DNA of 64,000 nt from Erysipelotrichaceae bacterium (GCA_017539025.1 JAFYHT010000070.1:1-64000), one strand, 5' to 3'; numbered from the stretch's first letter, positions 53,464-62,684 are shown. Notes: generated by a model from the letters alone, not told the origin. A program made the numbers and translations.

Positions 53464-53486
53464 TATTCGCCGAAAAATCGCGAATA
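53464..53486 (-). promoter_or_regulatory. Rpn-upstream hairpin, copy 1
   Basis: TATTCGC and GCGAATA form a 7-bp stem with a 9-base loop, followed by CCTAA. It lies 21 bases before the start of the downstream Rpn-like gene. The same arms, loop length and CCTAA recur at 57231-57253. Confidence 0.7.
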
Positions 53487-53546
53487 CCTAACAAAAAATG
53501 AAAAAAACGTAAAAAACTTGTGATTACAATATTCAAAACGAAATAA

Positions 53547-53560
53547 AAGTACCGGTACTT
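53547..53560 (+). promoter_or_regulatory. Candidate LacI-type operator before the GPH transporter
   Basis: AAGTACCGGTACTT is a perfect 14-base palindrome with a central CG, ending six bases before a TATAAT at 53567-53572. A repressor there would block the transporter promoter. No LacI gene is in the window. Confidence 0.55.
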
Positions 53561-53607
53561 ATCATTTATAATGAATACAGATAGTTTTCTTTCAGAAGGG
53601 AATATAG

Positions 53608-54996
53608 ATGGATTATCAGGCGGAAAAGAAAGAAAGATTTGCCTATGGACTCTGGTTTTTAGGTGAAAATATCATCTGGGCTTATGTTGCTTTAGCATCG
53701 ACTTTTCTGCTGGATATCGGGATTGATGCGACGCTTGCTTCAGCGATACTTCTGGGTCCCAAGATCTGGGATGCGGTCAATGATACGCTGTTTGGCTTTA
53801 TTGTAGACAAGAAAAAATTCAAAAATGGCGAGAAGTTCATGCCATGGATCAGGATCGGAAACATCCTGATCGGTCTCATGATCATATTGATGTATGCCAT
53901 ACCTGCTTCTTTGAAAAGTGATACGATCAAGATCGTATGGTTCGTGTTCGCTTATCTGGCGATGGATTTCGCTTATACCCTGATGGATGCGCCGATGTTT
54001 GCGATGCCTACAGTCATGACAAGCAATATTCATGAAAGGACAGACCTGATCTCTGCCAATCGTTTCTGCGGGATCTTCGGAGGGATCATTGCGACTGTTC
54101 TGATCCCGATCATCCGTCCGAAACTTGGGTGGTTTGTGACCGGTGTCATCTTTTCCATACTTGGTACGATACTGATGACCCCTTTCCTCATGTGGGGAAA
54201 AGAAAGGATCCATGTTTCTGCAGAAAAGGAAAAAGAATACAGTTTTTCTGAAATGTTGAGATATTTAAGGACGAACAGATATCTTCTGATATCGCTGCTG
54301 CTGATCTTCGTACAGGGAGCTTCATCCATTGAATCGGTGCTTTCACTCATTACTGCGAGAAACTGTCTTGGCAGTGAATCGATGGCGACGGTACTGACAG
54401 CTGTGGCTCTTGGTCCGACGATCCTGATGGCGTTACTTGTACCAAAACTCGCCAAGAAATATGACAAGACTTCTCTGATTATGTTTGGATTGATCGCGTC
54501 ATTTGTCGGAAGCACAGCCATGTATCTGGTCGGTTATCATAATTTTGTTTTGATCGCATTCTTTTTGATGGTCAAAGGAGTCGGTATCTCATTCTTCCTG
54601 ATCCTCAGCTACATGCTGGTAGGGGATTCCGTTGAGTATGGCACATACAAGACCGGTACCAGAGCGACAGGCATTTCCTTTTCTTTACAGACATTCACTG
54701 CCAAGATGAAGAATGCTGTCATCGGTTCGCTTTCGCTGTTTGCCCTGGGACTTTTCGGTTATGATTCCGATCTGGGAGAGACTGTAAGGCAATCGGAAGA
54801 AGTCATCAAAGGCATCTGGGCAGTCTATAATCTGATGCCTGCGATCGGTGCCTTGTTCTGTATTCTGATGCTGGTACTGTTCTATAAGATGAGAGATAAG
54901 GATGTCGAAGTTATGGCTGCATACAACAGCGGAGCCATCAGTAAACAGGAAGCTGAAAAAGCTTTATACGATAAATACGGTGCTGCAGGAGAATGA
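53608..54996 (+). CDS. GPH family sugar transporter (MFS)
   Basis: The 462-residue product has twelve hydrophobic segments and the GPH signature KIWDAVNDTLFGFIVDK, with further family features LMDAPMFAMPTVMTSN and MLVGDSVEYGTYKTGTR. It would take up a glycoside or oligosaccharide with a cation. AGAAGGGAA precedes the start. Its stop overlaps the next gene by four bases, which supplies the matching glycosidase. Confidence 0.9.
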   Translation: MDYQAEKKERFAYGLWFLGENIIWAYVALASTFLLDIGIDATLASAILLGPKIWDAVNDTLFGFIVDKKKFKNGEKFMPWIRIGNILIGLMIILMYAIPASLKSDTIKIVWFVFAYLAMDFAYTLMDAPMFAMPTVMTSNIHERTDLISANRFCGIFGGIIATVLIPIIRPKLGWFVTGVIFSILGTILMTPFLMWGKERIHVSAEKEKEYSFSEMLRYLRTNRYLLISLLLIFVQGASSIESVLSLITARNCLGSESMATVLTAVALGPTILMALLVPKLAKKYDKTSLIMFGLIASFVGSTAMYLVGYHNFVLIAFFLMVKGVGISFFLILSYMLVGDSVEYGTYKTGTRATGISFSLQTFTAKMKNAVIGSLSLFALGLFGYDSDLGETVRQSEEVIKGIWAVYNLMPAIGALFCILMLVLFYKMRDKDVEVMAAYNSGAISKQEAEKALYDKYGAAGE

Positions 54997-56327
54997 TGTA
55001 TTCAGAGATAAAGACATACAGATATTCAGAACACGAAATACAAAGAGTCCAGGTCGTCAAAGCCGATAGTTTTGATGAACTGGATTTTTTAAGACCGGAT
55101 TTTGATAAAAGATCTTTTGAGAAATTATGCACTCTCTACAGTGATTTCATCATTCCCAAATATTCATGGGTCTTTGGGGCACTGGTCCATTTCTATCTTC
55201 CGGAGAAGATCGATCTTCCCCTTTATGATGAGAAGAAATACGGAAAGATCTATGACAAAACGATCTTGTGCAATATCCTGTTTCATGAGCACGCATCCTT
55301 AAAAAATGATGAGATCATTTTTGATGACGAAGATGTAAAACGCTTATTTGAAACATTGAAAGAAAAGGGATGTCTTCATATCTCAAGAGGAAAAAGAAAG
55401 AAACTGTCCTTCCTTCCGGTAGGAAAGAATTTCGGTTTCCTGAGTGAAAACAAAGCAGACGCAAAAATGAAGGTCAACAGCAGTTTCTTCGTCATGGATC
55501 TGTTTGATCTGGGAAGCGTCTATGATCAGGTATCAACACCGATCGGACTCTGTGTTAAAGACGGAAAGATATTAAATCCTCCTTTGTTTGACAGAGAGGT
55601 GCTGATGGTAAAAAACAATGAGGTTTCAATCGATAGAGTTTCATTGAAAGAGATCGGTGTGATCATTGATGGAATCAGGTATAAAGACGGACAAAACGCT
55701 ATATTCTATTCCAGACCGGAATACCGGAAAAGTGAAAAAGGCGGTTTTGATATCGTTGTGGTCGGGAATAAAGTCGTTGCCTGCAAGATCGGAGGGAATT
55801 GCGATGCTCCTTCTTCCGGTTTCCTGATCCATCTGAATGAAAAGAAGGAAATCACAGATACTTCAGTTTCCTATGAAGGAATGGAAGATATATCTTTTGC
55901 GATACAAGTTGGTAACAGTGTTATGAAAAACGGAGAGATGACAGAAAAGTTTGAATCATCTTTCTACAATTTCCTTCACTTCTGGAGCGTTTCTTATCCG
56001 CCTTCCATGTATCCCTTGAACTATGAAAAAGACAGGGCACCGAGGATCGTTCTTGGAGCCGATCAGGAAAACAAGCCGATGATCCTGTGGTTTGAAGGAG
56101 AGGCGAAATTCGGGCATGATCCTGAAACATGCAGCTGTGGTGCATCCTTACAAGAAGCAGCAAAGATCGCGTATGATCTTGGCATGTATAATGGGATCCA
56201 TCTTGACGGAGGAGGCTCCGCTCAGATCCTGATCGATGGGAAAAGGCAACTCATGATCTCTGACAGAGATAAAGACAGCTTTAAAGAAAATGAAAGAGCC
56301 ATTCCTATGGCTCTGTATATCCCTTGA
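54993..56327 (+). CDS. Phosphodiester glycosidase family protein (NAGPA domain)
   Basis: The 444-residue product has a C-terminal NAGPA-like domain with the characteristic GIHLDGGGSAQILIDG. NAGPA-type enzymes uncover mannose-6-phosphate or cleave phosphodiester-linked sugars. The N-terminal 130 residues are unfamiliar and may be an extra domain. No signal peptide is visible, so the substrate is probably imported by the overlapping GPH transporter. Confidence 0.8.
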   Translation: MMYSEIKTYRYSEHEIQRVQVVKADSFDELDFLRPDFDKRSFEKLCTLYSDFIIPKYSWVFGALVHFYLPEKIDLPLYDEKKYGKIYDKTILCNILFHEHASLKNDEIIFDDEDVKRLFETLKEKGCLHISRGKRKKLSFLPVGKNFGFLSENKADAKMKVNSSFFVMDLFDLGSVYDQVSTPIGLCVKDGKILNPPLFDREVLMVKNNEVSIDRVSLKEIGVIIDGIRYKDGQNAIFYSRPEYRKSEKGGFDIVVVGNKVVACKIGGNCDAPSSGFLIHLNEKKEITDTSVSYEGMEDISFAIQVGNSVMKNGEMTEKFESSFYNFLHFWSVSYPPSMYPLNYEKDRAPRIVLGADQENKPMILWFEGEAKFGHDPETCSCGASLQEAAKIAYDLGMYNGIHLDGGGSAQILIDGKRQLMISDRDKDSFKENERAIPMALYIP

Positions 56328-56345
56328 TTATAGACTGATATACGA

Positions 56346-57191
56346 TCAGAAAAGACGTTCTACCAATTCTCTGTCGGCAGAGAATTTTTCAGATACTTTT
56401 GAAACGATCGTTTCTTTATCGGCGTTAGGATCAAAATCACGATGAAGAGATATCGCAGATCTGATTGAATCTTCTTTTACTGCAGCTATTTCTTCTTCAT
56501 TTACTTTTTCAATCGCTTCAGACATGTATTTGCCCTCCTGGTGGTCCCTCTTAATTAATTTTACCCTATTTCTCAGTGTGCTGTTAAGTATCCTGGATGG
56601 ATCGGTTTGTTTCAGGTCGTGGATGATGTCTCCTACAGGATCTCCTCTTTTATCGTAGGAACAATTGACATAAATGATATGAGCTCTGTCAACAAACGGA
56701 TGATAGGAGATATCTCTGACATAACGGTCAATATGATAGATCGGGATCCCTTTTTTGAAAAAATCTCTTTCCGTGAAAAAGATCACATAGCTCTCCGGAA
56801 GCTTTCTGAATGGATTGTCATCCTTTTCTTCTTTTTCATTTTTTCTTTTATGATTCATGAAATGATAGTCGATCATGGCGGAATAGTATCTGGCTCTTTC
56901 CGGAATGGCGTATCTGTTGTCTCTCTGTATCTCAATATCGTATCTTCTTCCTTTATCATCGACTGCTTCAATGTCAAATCTTGCATCCCTGCCATATGTG
57001 TTCTGTTTGAGCGACTGGGAAACGGAACTGATCACTTTTAGATCATGAATATTCAAGATCGGTCTGATCAACTTTTCTACAGATTCCGGGTCATCATTGA
57101 AAACAAAATTCATTAGAAAGTTATCCATCAGAGACATCTCCTGAATGATCTTCATATGTTTAATAGTATTAAGATCGTTTATCTCTTTCAT
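56346..57191 (-). CDS. Rpn-like PD-(D/E)XK nuclease/transposase family protein (copy 2)
   Basis: The 281-residue product has the PDDEXK_2/Rpn core: FNDDPESVEKLIRPIL, YGRDARFDIEAVDDKGRRYDIEIQRD (the Asp and Glu-x-Gln of the active site) and YHPFVDRAHIIYVNCSYD. The C-terminus has the usual acidic, variable tail. Its upstream hairpin at 57231-57253 matches that of copy 1, although the proteins themselves are quite different. Confidence 0.88.
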   Translation of the reverse strand: MKEINDLNTIKHMKIIQEMSLMDNFLMNFVFNDDPESVEKLIRPILNIHDLKVISSVSQSLKQNTYGRDARFDIEAVDDKGRRYDIEIQRDNRYAIPERARYYSAMIDYHFMNHKRKNEKEEKDDNPFRKLPESYVIFFTERDFFKKGIPIYHIDRYVRDISYHPFVDRAHIIYVNCSYDKRGDPVGDIIHDLKQTDPSRILNSTLRNRVKLIKRDHQEGKYMSEAIEKVNEEEIAAVKEDSIRSAISLHRDFDPNADKETIVSKVSEKFSADRELVERLF

Positions 57192-57230
57192 CTGCTATGT
57201 CCTTAAGGAAAAAAGATCCCTCTATATCGT

Positions 57231-57253
57231 TATTCGCCAAAAAAACGCGAATA
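57231..57253 (-). promoter_or_regulatory. Rpn-upstream hairpin, copy 2
   Basis: TATTCGC, nine bases, GCGAATA, then CCTAA, identical in arms to 53464-53486. It lies 39 bases before the start of the Rpn-like gene at 57191. Confidence 0.7.
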
Positions 57254-57384
57254 CCTAAAATATTTTGCAGATTTTACAAGAAAAGTGAAAAAAAGAACTG
57301 TTTCTGCCTCCTTCGAAGGGAAAACAGGATCAAAAAAGAATCTATAATGAAATCAGAAGAGATGCATATCTCAAGGAGGGTCCT

Positions 57385-58767
57385 ATGTCTGTTTGTGCTG
57401 CATTTATGGTGCCTCATCCGCCGATGATCGTTCCGAAGATCGGAAAAGGAAGTGAAGCACAGATCCCCGATACCATCAGGGCATATGAACAGGTGGCTGA
57501 GCAGATCGCTGAGATAAAGCCTGATACCATCATTATTTCTTCTCCTCACAGCATCATGTATGCGGATTACTTTCATATTTCTCCAAAGAAGAAGGCGATA
57601 GGAAGTTTTTCCCGATTTGGCGCTTCAGATGTGAAGTTTGAAGAAGAATACGACAGTGATCTGGTAAACAGGATCTGTGAGCTTGCGGATATGAATGGGA
57701 TTTCTGCCGGAACACTGGGAGAAAGAGATCCGTCTCTGGACCACGGGACGATGGTCCCTTTGTGGTTCATCAGAAAGAAATATCAGGGTGGAAAGATCGT
57801 CAGGATCGGACTATCCGGACTTCCTTTAAGTGATCACTACAAGCTGGGCACCCTGATCAAAGAAGCTTGTGAAGAATCAGGAAAAAAGATCGTGTTTATT
57901 GCCAGTGGAGACCTGTCTCATAAGCTGCAGGATTATGGTCCTTATGGTTTTGCGAAAGAGGGTCCGGAATATGATGAGAGGATCATGGATGCGATGGGGA
58001 ACGCATCCTTTGGCGAGCTGTTTGATTTTGATGAAACATTTTTGGATAAGGCAGCGGAATGCGGACATCGTTCCTTTGTGATCATGGCCGGAATATTTGA
58101 TGGTCTGAAAGTAAAAGCTGAAAGACTGTCTCATGAGGATGTGACCGGAGTCGGTTACGGGATCTGTACATTCTATCCTGAAGGCGAAGATGAAACCCGT
58201 CATTTCCTGAAGGGATATGAAGAAAAGATATTGGATGAGTTAAAGAAAAAAGAAGAAAACAGTGACGCCTATGTCCGACTTGCCAGAAAGGCAGTGGAAC
58301 ATTACGTCTTATACAGAAAGAGACTCAAGATCGATGATGTCGATGAAATACTGCTGAAGAGAAAAGCCGGGACTTTCGTTTCGATCCATAAATTTGGAAG
58401 GCTCAGAGGATGTATCGGAACGATACAGGCAGTAGAAGATAGTGTGAAGGAAGAGATCATTTCCAATGCGATCAGTGCCTGCAGCAGGGATCCGCGTTTC
58501 GATCCGATCACGCCGGATGAACTGAAGTATCTGGATATCAGTGTTGATGTTCTGGGTGAGATCGAAGATATCGATTCAAAAGATCAGCTGGATGTAAAAC
58601 GCTATGGCGTCATCGTCAGCTGCGGAAGCAGGAGGGGTCTTTTACTTCCTGATCTGGAGGGTGTAGATACGGTAGACCAGCAGATCGATATTGCCAGGGA
58701 AAAGGGAAATATCGGAAAGAATGAAAAATACAAGCTGCAGCGTTTTGAAGTTGTGAGGCATTACTGA
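57385..58767 (+). CDS. AmmeMemoRadiSam system B-A fusion (MEMO1 plus AMMECR1)
   Basis: Residues 1-280 are a MEMO1/LigB-type domain: VPHPPMIVPKIG, ISSPHS, DHGTMVPLWF, ASGDLSH and CGHRSF, with metal-binding His and Asp residues. Residues from about 292 to 460 are an AMMECR1 domain: FVSIHKFGRLRGCIGTI, DPRFDPITPDEL and GSRRGLLLPDLEGVDT. Many species encode the two separately. The gene starts with CAAGGAGGG upstream and is followed one base later by the matching radical SAM enzyme. The reaction of the system is unknown; it is predicted to make a modification. Confidence 0.92.
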   Translation: MSVCAAFMVPHPPMIVPKIGKGSEAQIPDTIRAYEQVAEQIAEIKPDTIIISSPHSIMYADYFHISPKKKAIGSFSRFGASDVKFEEEYDSDLVNRICELADMNGISAGTLGERDPSLDHGTMVPLWFIRKKYQGGKIVRIGLSGLPLSDHYKLGTLIKEACEESGKKIVFIASGDLSHKLQDYGPYGFAKEGPEYDERIMDAMGNASFGELFDFDETFLDKAAECGHRSFVIMAGIFDGLKVKAERLSHEDVTGVGYGICTFYPEGEDETRHFLKGYEEKILDELKKKEENSDAYVRLARKAVEHYVLYRKRLKIDDVDEILLKRKAGTFVSIHKFGRLRGCIGTIQAVEDSVKEEIISNAISACSRDPRFDPITPDELKYLDISVDVLGEIEDIDSKDQLDVKRYGVIVSCGSRRGLLLPDLEGVDTVDQQIDIAREKGNIGKNEKYKLQRFEVVRHY

Positions 58768-58768
58768 T

Positions 58769-59626
58769 ATGAAGTGTGATGTCTGTTTCCGACATTGCGA
58801 TCTGAAGGAAGGACAGGTCGGTTTCTGCGGCGGCAGGATATGTAGGAGCGATACGATCGAAGCTTTTAACTATGGAAGGATCACCGGTCTGGCTCTTGAC
58901 CCGATCGAAAAAAAGCCATTAAAACACTTCTGTCCCGGAAGCATCATCCTGTCTGTCGGAAGCTTTGGCTGCAACATCAGATGTCCGTTCTGTCAGAACT
59001 ATGATATCTCCTGGTCAAGACAGGCTTTTGAATTTGCGGATAAGGCAGAGATATTTACTCCGGAAGAACTGCTGATGATCGCAAAGAGATATGAGAAGGA
59101 AGGAAACATTGGGATCGCTTTTACATACAATGAACCTTTGATCGGCTATGAATTTCTCAGGGATTGCGCAAAGCTCTTTCATGAAAATGGGATGAAGTGC
59201 GTACTGGTATCAAATGGAACGGCAGAGCTTTCTGTCTTAGAAAAGATCATTCCTTATATCGATGCGATGAATATCGATCTCAAGGGATTTACCGATCGCT
59301 ACTATGAAAAGGTGCTGGGTGGAAATCGGAAGATGGTCATGGATTTCATCAGTGAGGCTGTCAAACACTGTCACGTAGAACTGACGACTCTGATCGTTCC
59401 GGGTGAGAATGATTCGGATGAAGAGATGAGAGAACTTTCGAAATGGGTATCTGAACTCAAGGATGAAAACGGAAATGTCATCGGCAAGGATATCGTCCTT
59501 CACGTCTCACGCTTCTTCCCGCGTTTTCATATGAATGATGTCCTGCCAACTGATGTGAGGAAAGTCTATCATCTGGCTGAGATCGCCAGAGAAAACCTGA
59601 ATCATGTCTATACGGGAAACTGTTGA
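58769..59626 (+). CDS. AmmeMemoRadiSam system radical SAM enzyme
   Basis: The 285-residue product has the [4Fe-4S] motif with Cys68, Cys72 and Cys75 in FGCNIRCPFCQNYDIS, preceded by a Cys-rich N-terminus (CDVCFRHC, FCGGRIC) that could bind another cluster or zinc. The rest resembles pyruvate formate-lyase-activating-like enzymes (PIEKKPLKHFCPGS, NEPLIGYEF, AMNIDLKGFTDRYY). Together with the fused MEMO1-AMMECR1 protein it completes the three-part system. No substrate is known. Confidence 0.93.
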   Translation: MKCDVCFRHCDLKEGQVGFCGGRICRSDTIEAFNYGRITGLALDPIEKKPLKHFCPGSIILSVGSFGCNIRCPFCQNYDISWSRQAFEFADKAEIFTPEELLMIAKRYEKEGNIGIAFTYNEPLIGYEFLRDCAKLFHENGMKCVLVSNGTAELSVLEKIIPYIDAMNIDLKGFTDRYYEKVLGGNRKMVMDFISEAVKHCHVELTTLIVPGENDSDEEMRELSKWVSELKDENGNVIGKDIVLHVSRFFPRFHMNDVLPTDVRKVYHLAEIARENLNHVYTGNC

Positions 59627-59660
59627 GAGATAAAACATTGAGAACTGGTATAATGAATCT

Positions 59661-60518
59661 ATGGAAAATTGGCTGAAGGAATTCCTGGATAAGGCAAAAA
59701 CAGATCTGGCATCACTGATGTCAACGATCGTCGTGATCGTGATCATTTTTATTCTTGCGAAGCTTCTGATGAATCTGGTTTCTTCTTTTACCGCTAAGAC
59801 GATGAAAAAGGCGGAGAAGATCTCCGATCATGTAAAGGCACAGGAATTGAGGACTTCGATGACGGTCTTTCATTCGGCTGCCCGCTATGTGGTCTATCTG
59901 ATCGCCATCGTGTTATGCCTGGCTCAGGTAGGCATGTCTGACGAGATCTCTTCTGCAGTCGTCGCTGCCGGAGTCGGAGGTCTGATCATTTCCTTTGGCG
60001 CGCAATCGATCATCAAGGATATGTTGGCGGGCTTATTCATATTGTTTGAAAGACAGTTCTATGTCGGCGATTATGTCAAGATCGGCGAATATGAGGGGAC
60101 TGTCACATCGATCGCCATGAGAGTCACTTATCTTTCTTCCAGAGGGAAGAGGATCATCATTCCAAACGGTTCGATCTCCGATGTCGTCAACTATTCCCGC
60201 AACAACATCATCACTTTCCTTTCCGTTCCGACTTCCTACAGCGCGGATACCAGAAAGGTGATGGAGATCTTGCAGAAGATCTGTCATGAATTCTATGAAG
60301 CAAACAAGGAGATCCTGGTGTGTGAACCTCAGGTGATGGGGATCGGGGCATTTGCTGACAGCAGTGTGAACCTTTCGATCAGGATAGAGACTCTGCCGAT
60401 GCAGCACTGGAAAGCCGAAAGAGAACTGAAGCTGATGATCAAGGAAGGTTTTGACAAAGAAAAGATCGAGATCCCGTTCACCCAGATCGTCGTACATCAG
60501 GGAGATAAAGATGAGTGA
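59661..60518 (+). CDS. MscS-type small-conductance mechanosensitive channel
   Basis: The 285-residue product has three N-terminal membrane helices and the MscS pore and beta-domain: GVGGLIISFGAQSIIKDMLAG, ILFERQFYVGDYVKIGEYEGTV and IIIPNGSISDVVNYSRN. It opens on hypoosmotic shock to release solutes. It follows the radical SAM gene by 34 bases and overlaps the next gene by eight. Confidence 0.9.
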   Translation: MENWLKEFLDKAKTDLASLMSTIVVIVIIFILAKLLMNLVSSFTAKTMKKAEKISDHVKAQELRTSMTVFHSAARYVVYLIAIVLCLAQVGMSDEISSAVVAAGVGGLIISFGAQSIIKDMLAGLFILFERQFYVGDYVKIGEYEGTVTSIAMRVTYLSSRGKRIIIPNGSISDVVNYSRNNIITFLSVPTSYSADTRKVMEILQKICHEFYEANKEILVCEPQVMGIGAFADSSVNLSIRIETLPMQHWKAERELKLMIKEGFDKEKIEIPFTQIVVHQGDKDE

Positions 60519-60837
60519 TCTTGAAAAGCTGAAGAAAAAGATCCATGACTTCAATGAGGAAAGAGACTGGGATCAGTTTCATTCTCCGGAGAATCTCGCC
60601 AAGTCGGTAGCGATCGAAGCGGGAGAACTGTTGGAATGTTTCCAATGGAGTGATGACTTCGACAAGGAAGCGGTCTGCGAGGAGATGGCAGATGTCTATA
60701 CCTATCTCCTGGATCTGTGCGAAAAACTGGATGTCGATCTGATCGAGATCACGGATAGAAAAATGGACAAGAACGCGTTGAAATATCCGGTGGAAAAAGC
60801 CAGAGGAAGCAACGTCAAATACGATAAACTGAAATAA
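60511..60837 (+). CDS. MazG-like nucleotide pyrophosphohydrolase
   Basis: The 108-residue product has the MazG/dCTPase pattern: VAIEAGELLECFQWS, then EEMADVYTYLLDLCEKL (metal-binding Glu and Asp) and a terminal KYPVEKARGSNVKY. It would hydrolyse non-canonical nucleoside triphosphates to monophosphates. The ATG at 60511 is inside the end of mscS, after GGAG, so translation is coupled. Two terminators follow. Confidence 0.9.
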   Translation: MSDLEKLKKKIHDFNEERDWDQFHSPENLAKSVAIEAGELLECFQWSDDFDKEAVCEEMADVYTYLLDLCEKLDVDLIEITDRKMDKNALKYPVEKARGSNVKYDKLK

Positions 60838-60863
60838 GTCTCGTCATTTCGATGAGGCTTTTT
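60837..60863 (+). terminator. Terminator after the MazG-like gene
   Basis: AGTCTCGTC and GATGAGGCT pair (with wobbles) around ATTTC, followed by TTTT. Confidence 0.65.
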
Positions 60864-60876
60864 ACTCTGCAAGCGG

Positions 60877-60901
60877 ACATATCTAAGAAGATATGTTTTT
60901 T
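60877..60901 (+). terminator. Second terminator
   Basis: ACATATC and GATATGT form a 7-bp stem with a TAAGAA loop and six T. Confidence 0.65.
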
Positions 60902-60934
60902 ATATGATGATGGTGAACTACGGAGGTAAAATTT

Positions 60935-61720
60935 ATGATTCCAATCAATTCATTGTTTGAAGACTGTTTTCATCATGACAGAAAGCAGGTAAACGCAGAA
61001 TACGAAGAAGTGAAAAAGAAGATCGCAAGACTGGATCCGGACAGTTTCGAGAAACGGTTTCTGAGTCCCTGTTTCATCACAAAAGAAGAGATCAGAAAAC
61101 GGATCGCCTTTGAAGAAGAAACTTATTTCCGTTTCTACCAGCTGCCTTCCAGACTTGACGAGAAACCTTTATTGAGGATATTGCACAGATACATCGAGAT
61201 CGACTTTTCGATCATCAGTTTCCCGAAACTCTTCTCTTCTTCCCATACGGATGTCTTCTCCGAGATCCTGATCGATCAGGATGATGAAGTGGAGATCTTG
61301 AAAAAGGCATATGAAGATGTGAAATTCTCTTTCAAGGTCGAATTCGTCTATGGAGATGAAGAGGAAGGCATCATCAGATATCTGATCGGTGTCTATGCCG
61401 ATATGGATATCGCAGATCTTCCGTGTCTTTTTGAAGGAAGATACCGGCTGCTGGATATCGGAAGCGAGGATCTTGCCCGAAGCATCTCCTATTGTCATAT
61501 CAACGAGGGAGTGCTTTTGAGAAAAGCGGGAAACAGGATCTTGTGCAGTGTTGATCATGTCGCGATCAACGGATACATCTCATCAAAAGAAAGCAGGAAA
61601 CTGCTTGAATATTTAGATGATGATCACCTCTTACTGGCGTGTATTACGGATAAGAACGAAAGCTGTCCCTATTCTTTATATATCGATGTGAGGGTATATG
61701 AAAATCCATTAAAGTGGTAA
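60935..61720 (+). CDS. Conserved hypothetical protein
   Basis: The 261-residue product has a hydrophilic helical N-terminal part with FCFxHH-like FEDCFHHDRKQ and CFITKEEIRKRIAFEEETYFRFYQLP, then an alpha/beta part. I see no signal peptide or known motif. GGAGGTAAA precedes the start. It stands alone between terminators. Confidence 0.6.
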   Translation: MIPINSLFEDCFHHDRKQVNAEYEEVKKKIARLDPDSFEKRFLSPCFITKEEIRKRIAFEEETYFRFYQLPSRLDEKPLLRILHRYIEIDFSIISFPKLFSSSHTDVFSEILIDQDDEVEILKKAYEDVKFSFKVEFVYGDEEEGIIRYLIGVYADMDIADLPCLFEGRYRLLDIGSEDLARSISYCHINEGVLLRKAGNRILCSVDHVAINGYISSKESRKLLEYLDDDHLLLACITDKNESCPYSLYIDVRVYENPLKW

Positions 61721-61741
61721 AAGAACGCTTAGTATCAAATG

Positions 61742-61763
61742 AAAAGGACTTGCGTCCTTTTTT
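61742..61763 (+). terminator. Bidirectional terminator
   Basis: AAAAGGAC and GTCCTTTT form an 8-bp stem with a TTGC loop, between convergent genes. Confidence 0.85.
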
Positions 61764-61766
61764 GTT

Positions 61767-62684
61767 TTAGATTCTTTCCAGATGGAAACCCAGAGCTCCC
61801 AAGAGATTGGCATCATTGCCGAACTCACATGTCACGATCTCCGGTACACCAAACGGGATGAATGGCATATCGAAATGCGGTATGAGATTTTCTCTGACGG
61901 CATCAGTGACTTCCTTGCGGGCGGAGATACCGCCGCCGATCGCGACTCTTTGCAGGTCAAGGATCGACTGCAGGCAGAAGATGCCGCTGGCGACGAGCTT
62001 GCCGAAATGATCCAGTGCTGCGACCGCATCCGGGTCGCCGTTGTCGTAAGCTTCAAAGAAAGTGACACCGTTATACTTGGAAGGATCTTCTCCTTTCCTT
62101 ACTGCGTAATCGCGCATCAGTCCCAGCGACGAACACGTTGATGACCATGTGTATCCAAAGGCAGAGAGATCTTTGAATGAACCCTTGGTGAATCCTTCAA
62201 AGTCAGAGACGATATAGGAGAATTCTCCGGCTGCAGCCTGTGTGCCCATCAGGACTTTGTGGTCCAGGACGATACCGCCTCCGATGCCGGTGCCGATGAT
62301 CATGACTGCACCGTTACTGACATCTTTTAAAGCTCCTTTTTCTGCTTCGGCTTTGGCAGCACATTTGCCGTCATTGCCAAGGGTTACCGGAACACCATAC
62401 TTTTCTTCCAGGATCTGTGCGAATGGCGTGTCCTGGAAGAACGCGAATGCTCCGCCGCTGTGAGCGATACCTGTCTTGGTATCGATCCTTCCCGGAAGGG
62501 ATACGGCAATGCCTTCAAACTGCCCTTTGTATTTTTCGATATTCTCATTAACGGATTTCAGAAACGAGTCCAGATCGCTTGTGATCGAAGGATACTTTCC
62601 CTGTTCAAGGATCTCATAGTTTTCGTTCATCAGGGCATACTTGACGAAAGTTCCGCCCATGTCCATCACATAGTATTGTTTCAT
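61767..62684 (-). CDS. ROK family sugar kinase
   Basis: The 305-residue product has the N-terminal phosphate loop MDMGGTFVKYAL, the catalytic ND pair in LGNDGKCAAKAE and the phosphate-2 motif IGTGIGGGIVLD. The zinc motif CxCGxxGCxE common in ROK glucokinases is not seen, as in beta-glucoside kinases and some others. It phosphorylates a hexose or glycoside with ATP. It lies ahead of two further genes on the same strand but is separated by 67 bases. Confidence 0.88.
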   Translation of the reverse strand: MKQYYVMDMGGTFVKYALMNENYEILEQGKYPSITSDLDSFLKSVNENIEKYKGQFEGIAVSLPGRIDTKTGIAHSGGAFAFFQDTPFAQILEEKYGVPVTLGNDGKCAAKAEAEKGALKDVSNGAVMIIGTGIGGGIVLDHKVLMGTQAAAGEFSYIVSDFEGFTKGSFKDLSAFGYTWSSTCSSLGLMRDYAVRKGEDPSKYNGVTFFEAYDNGDPDAVAALDHFGKLVASGIFCLQSILDLQRVAIGGGISARKEVTDAVRENLIPHFDMPFIPFGVPEIVTCEFGNDANLLGALGFHLERI

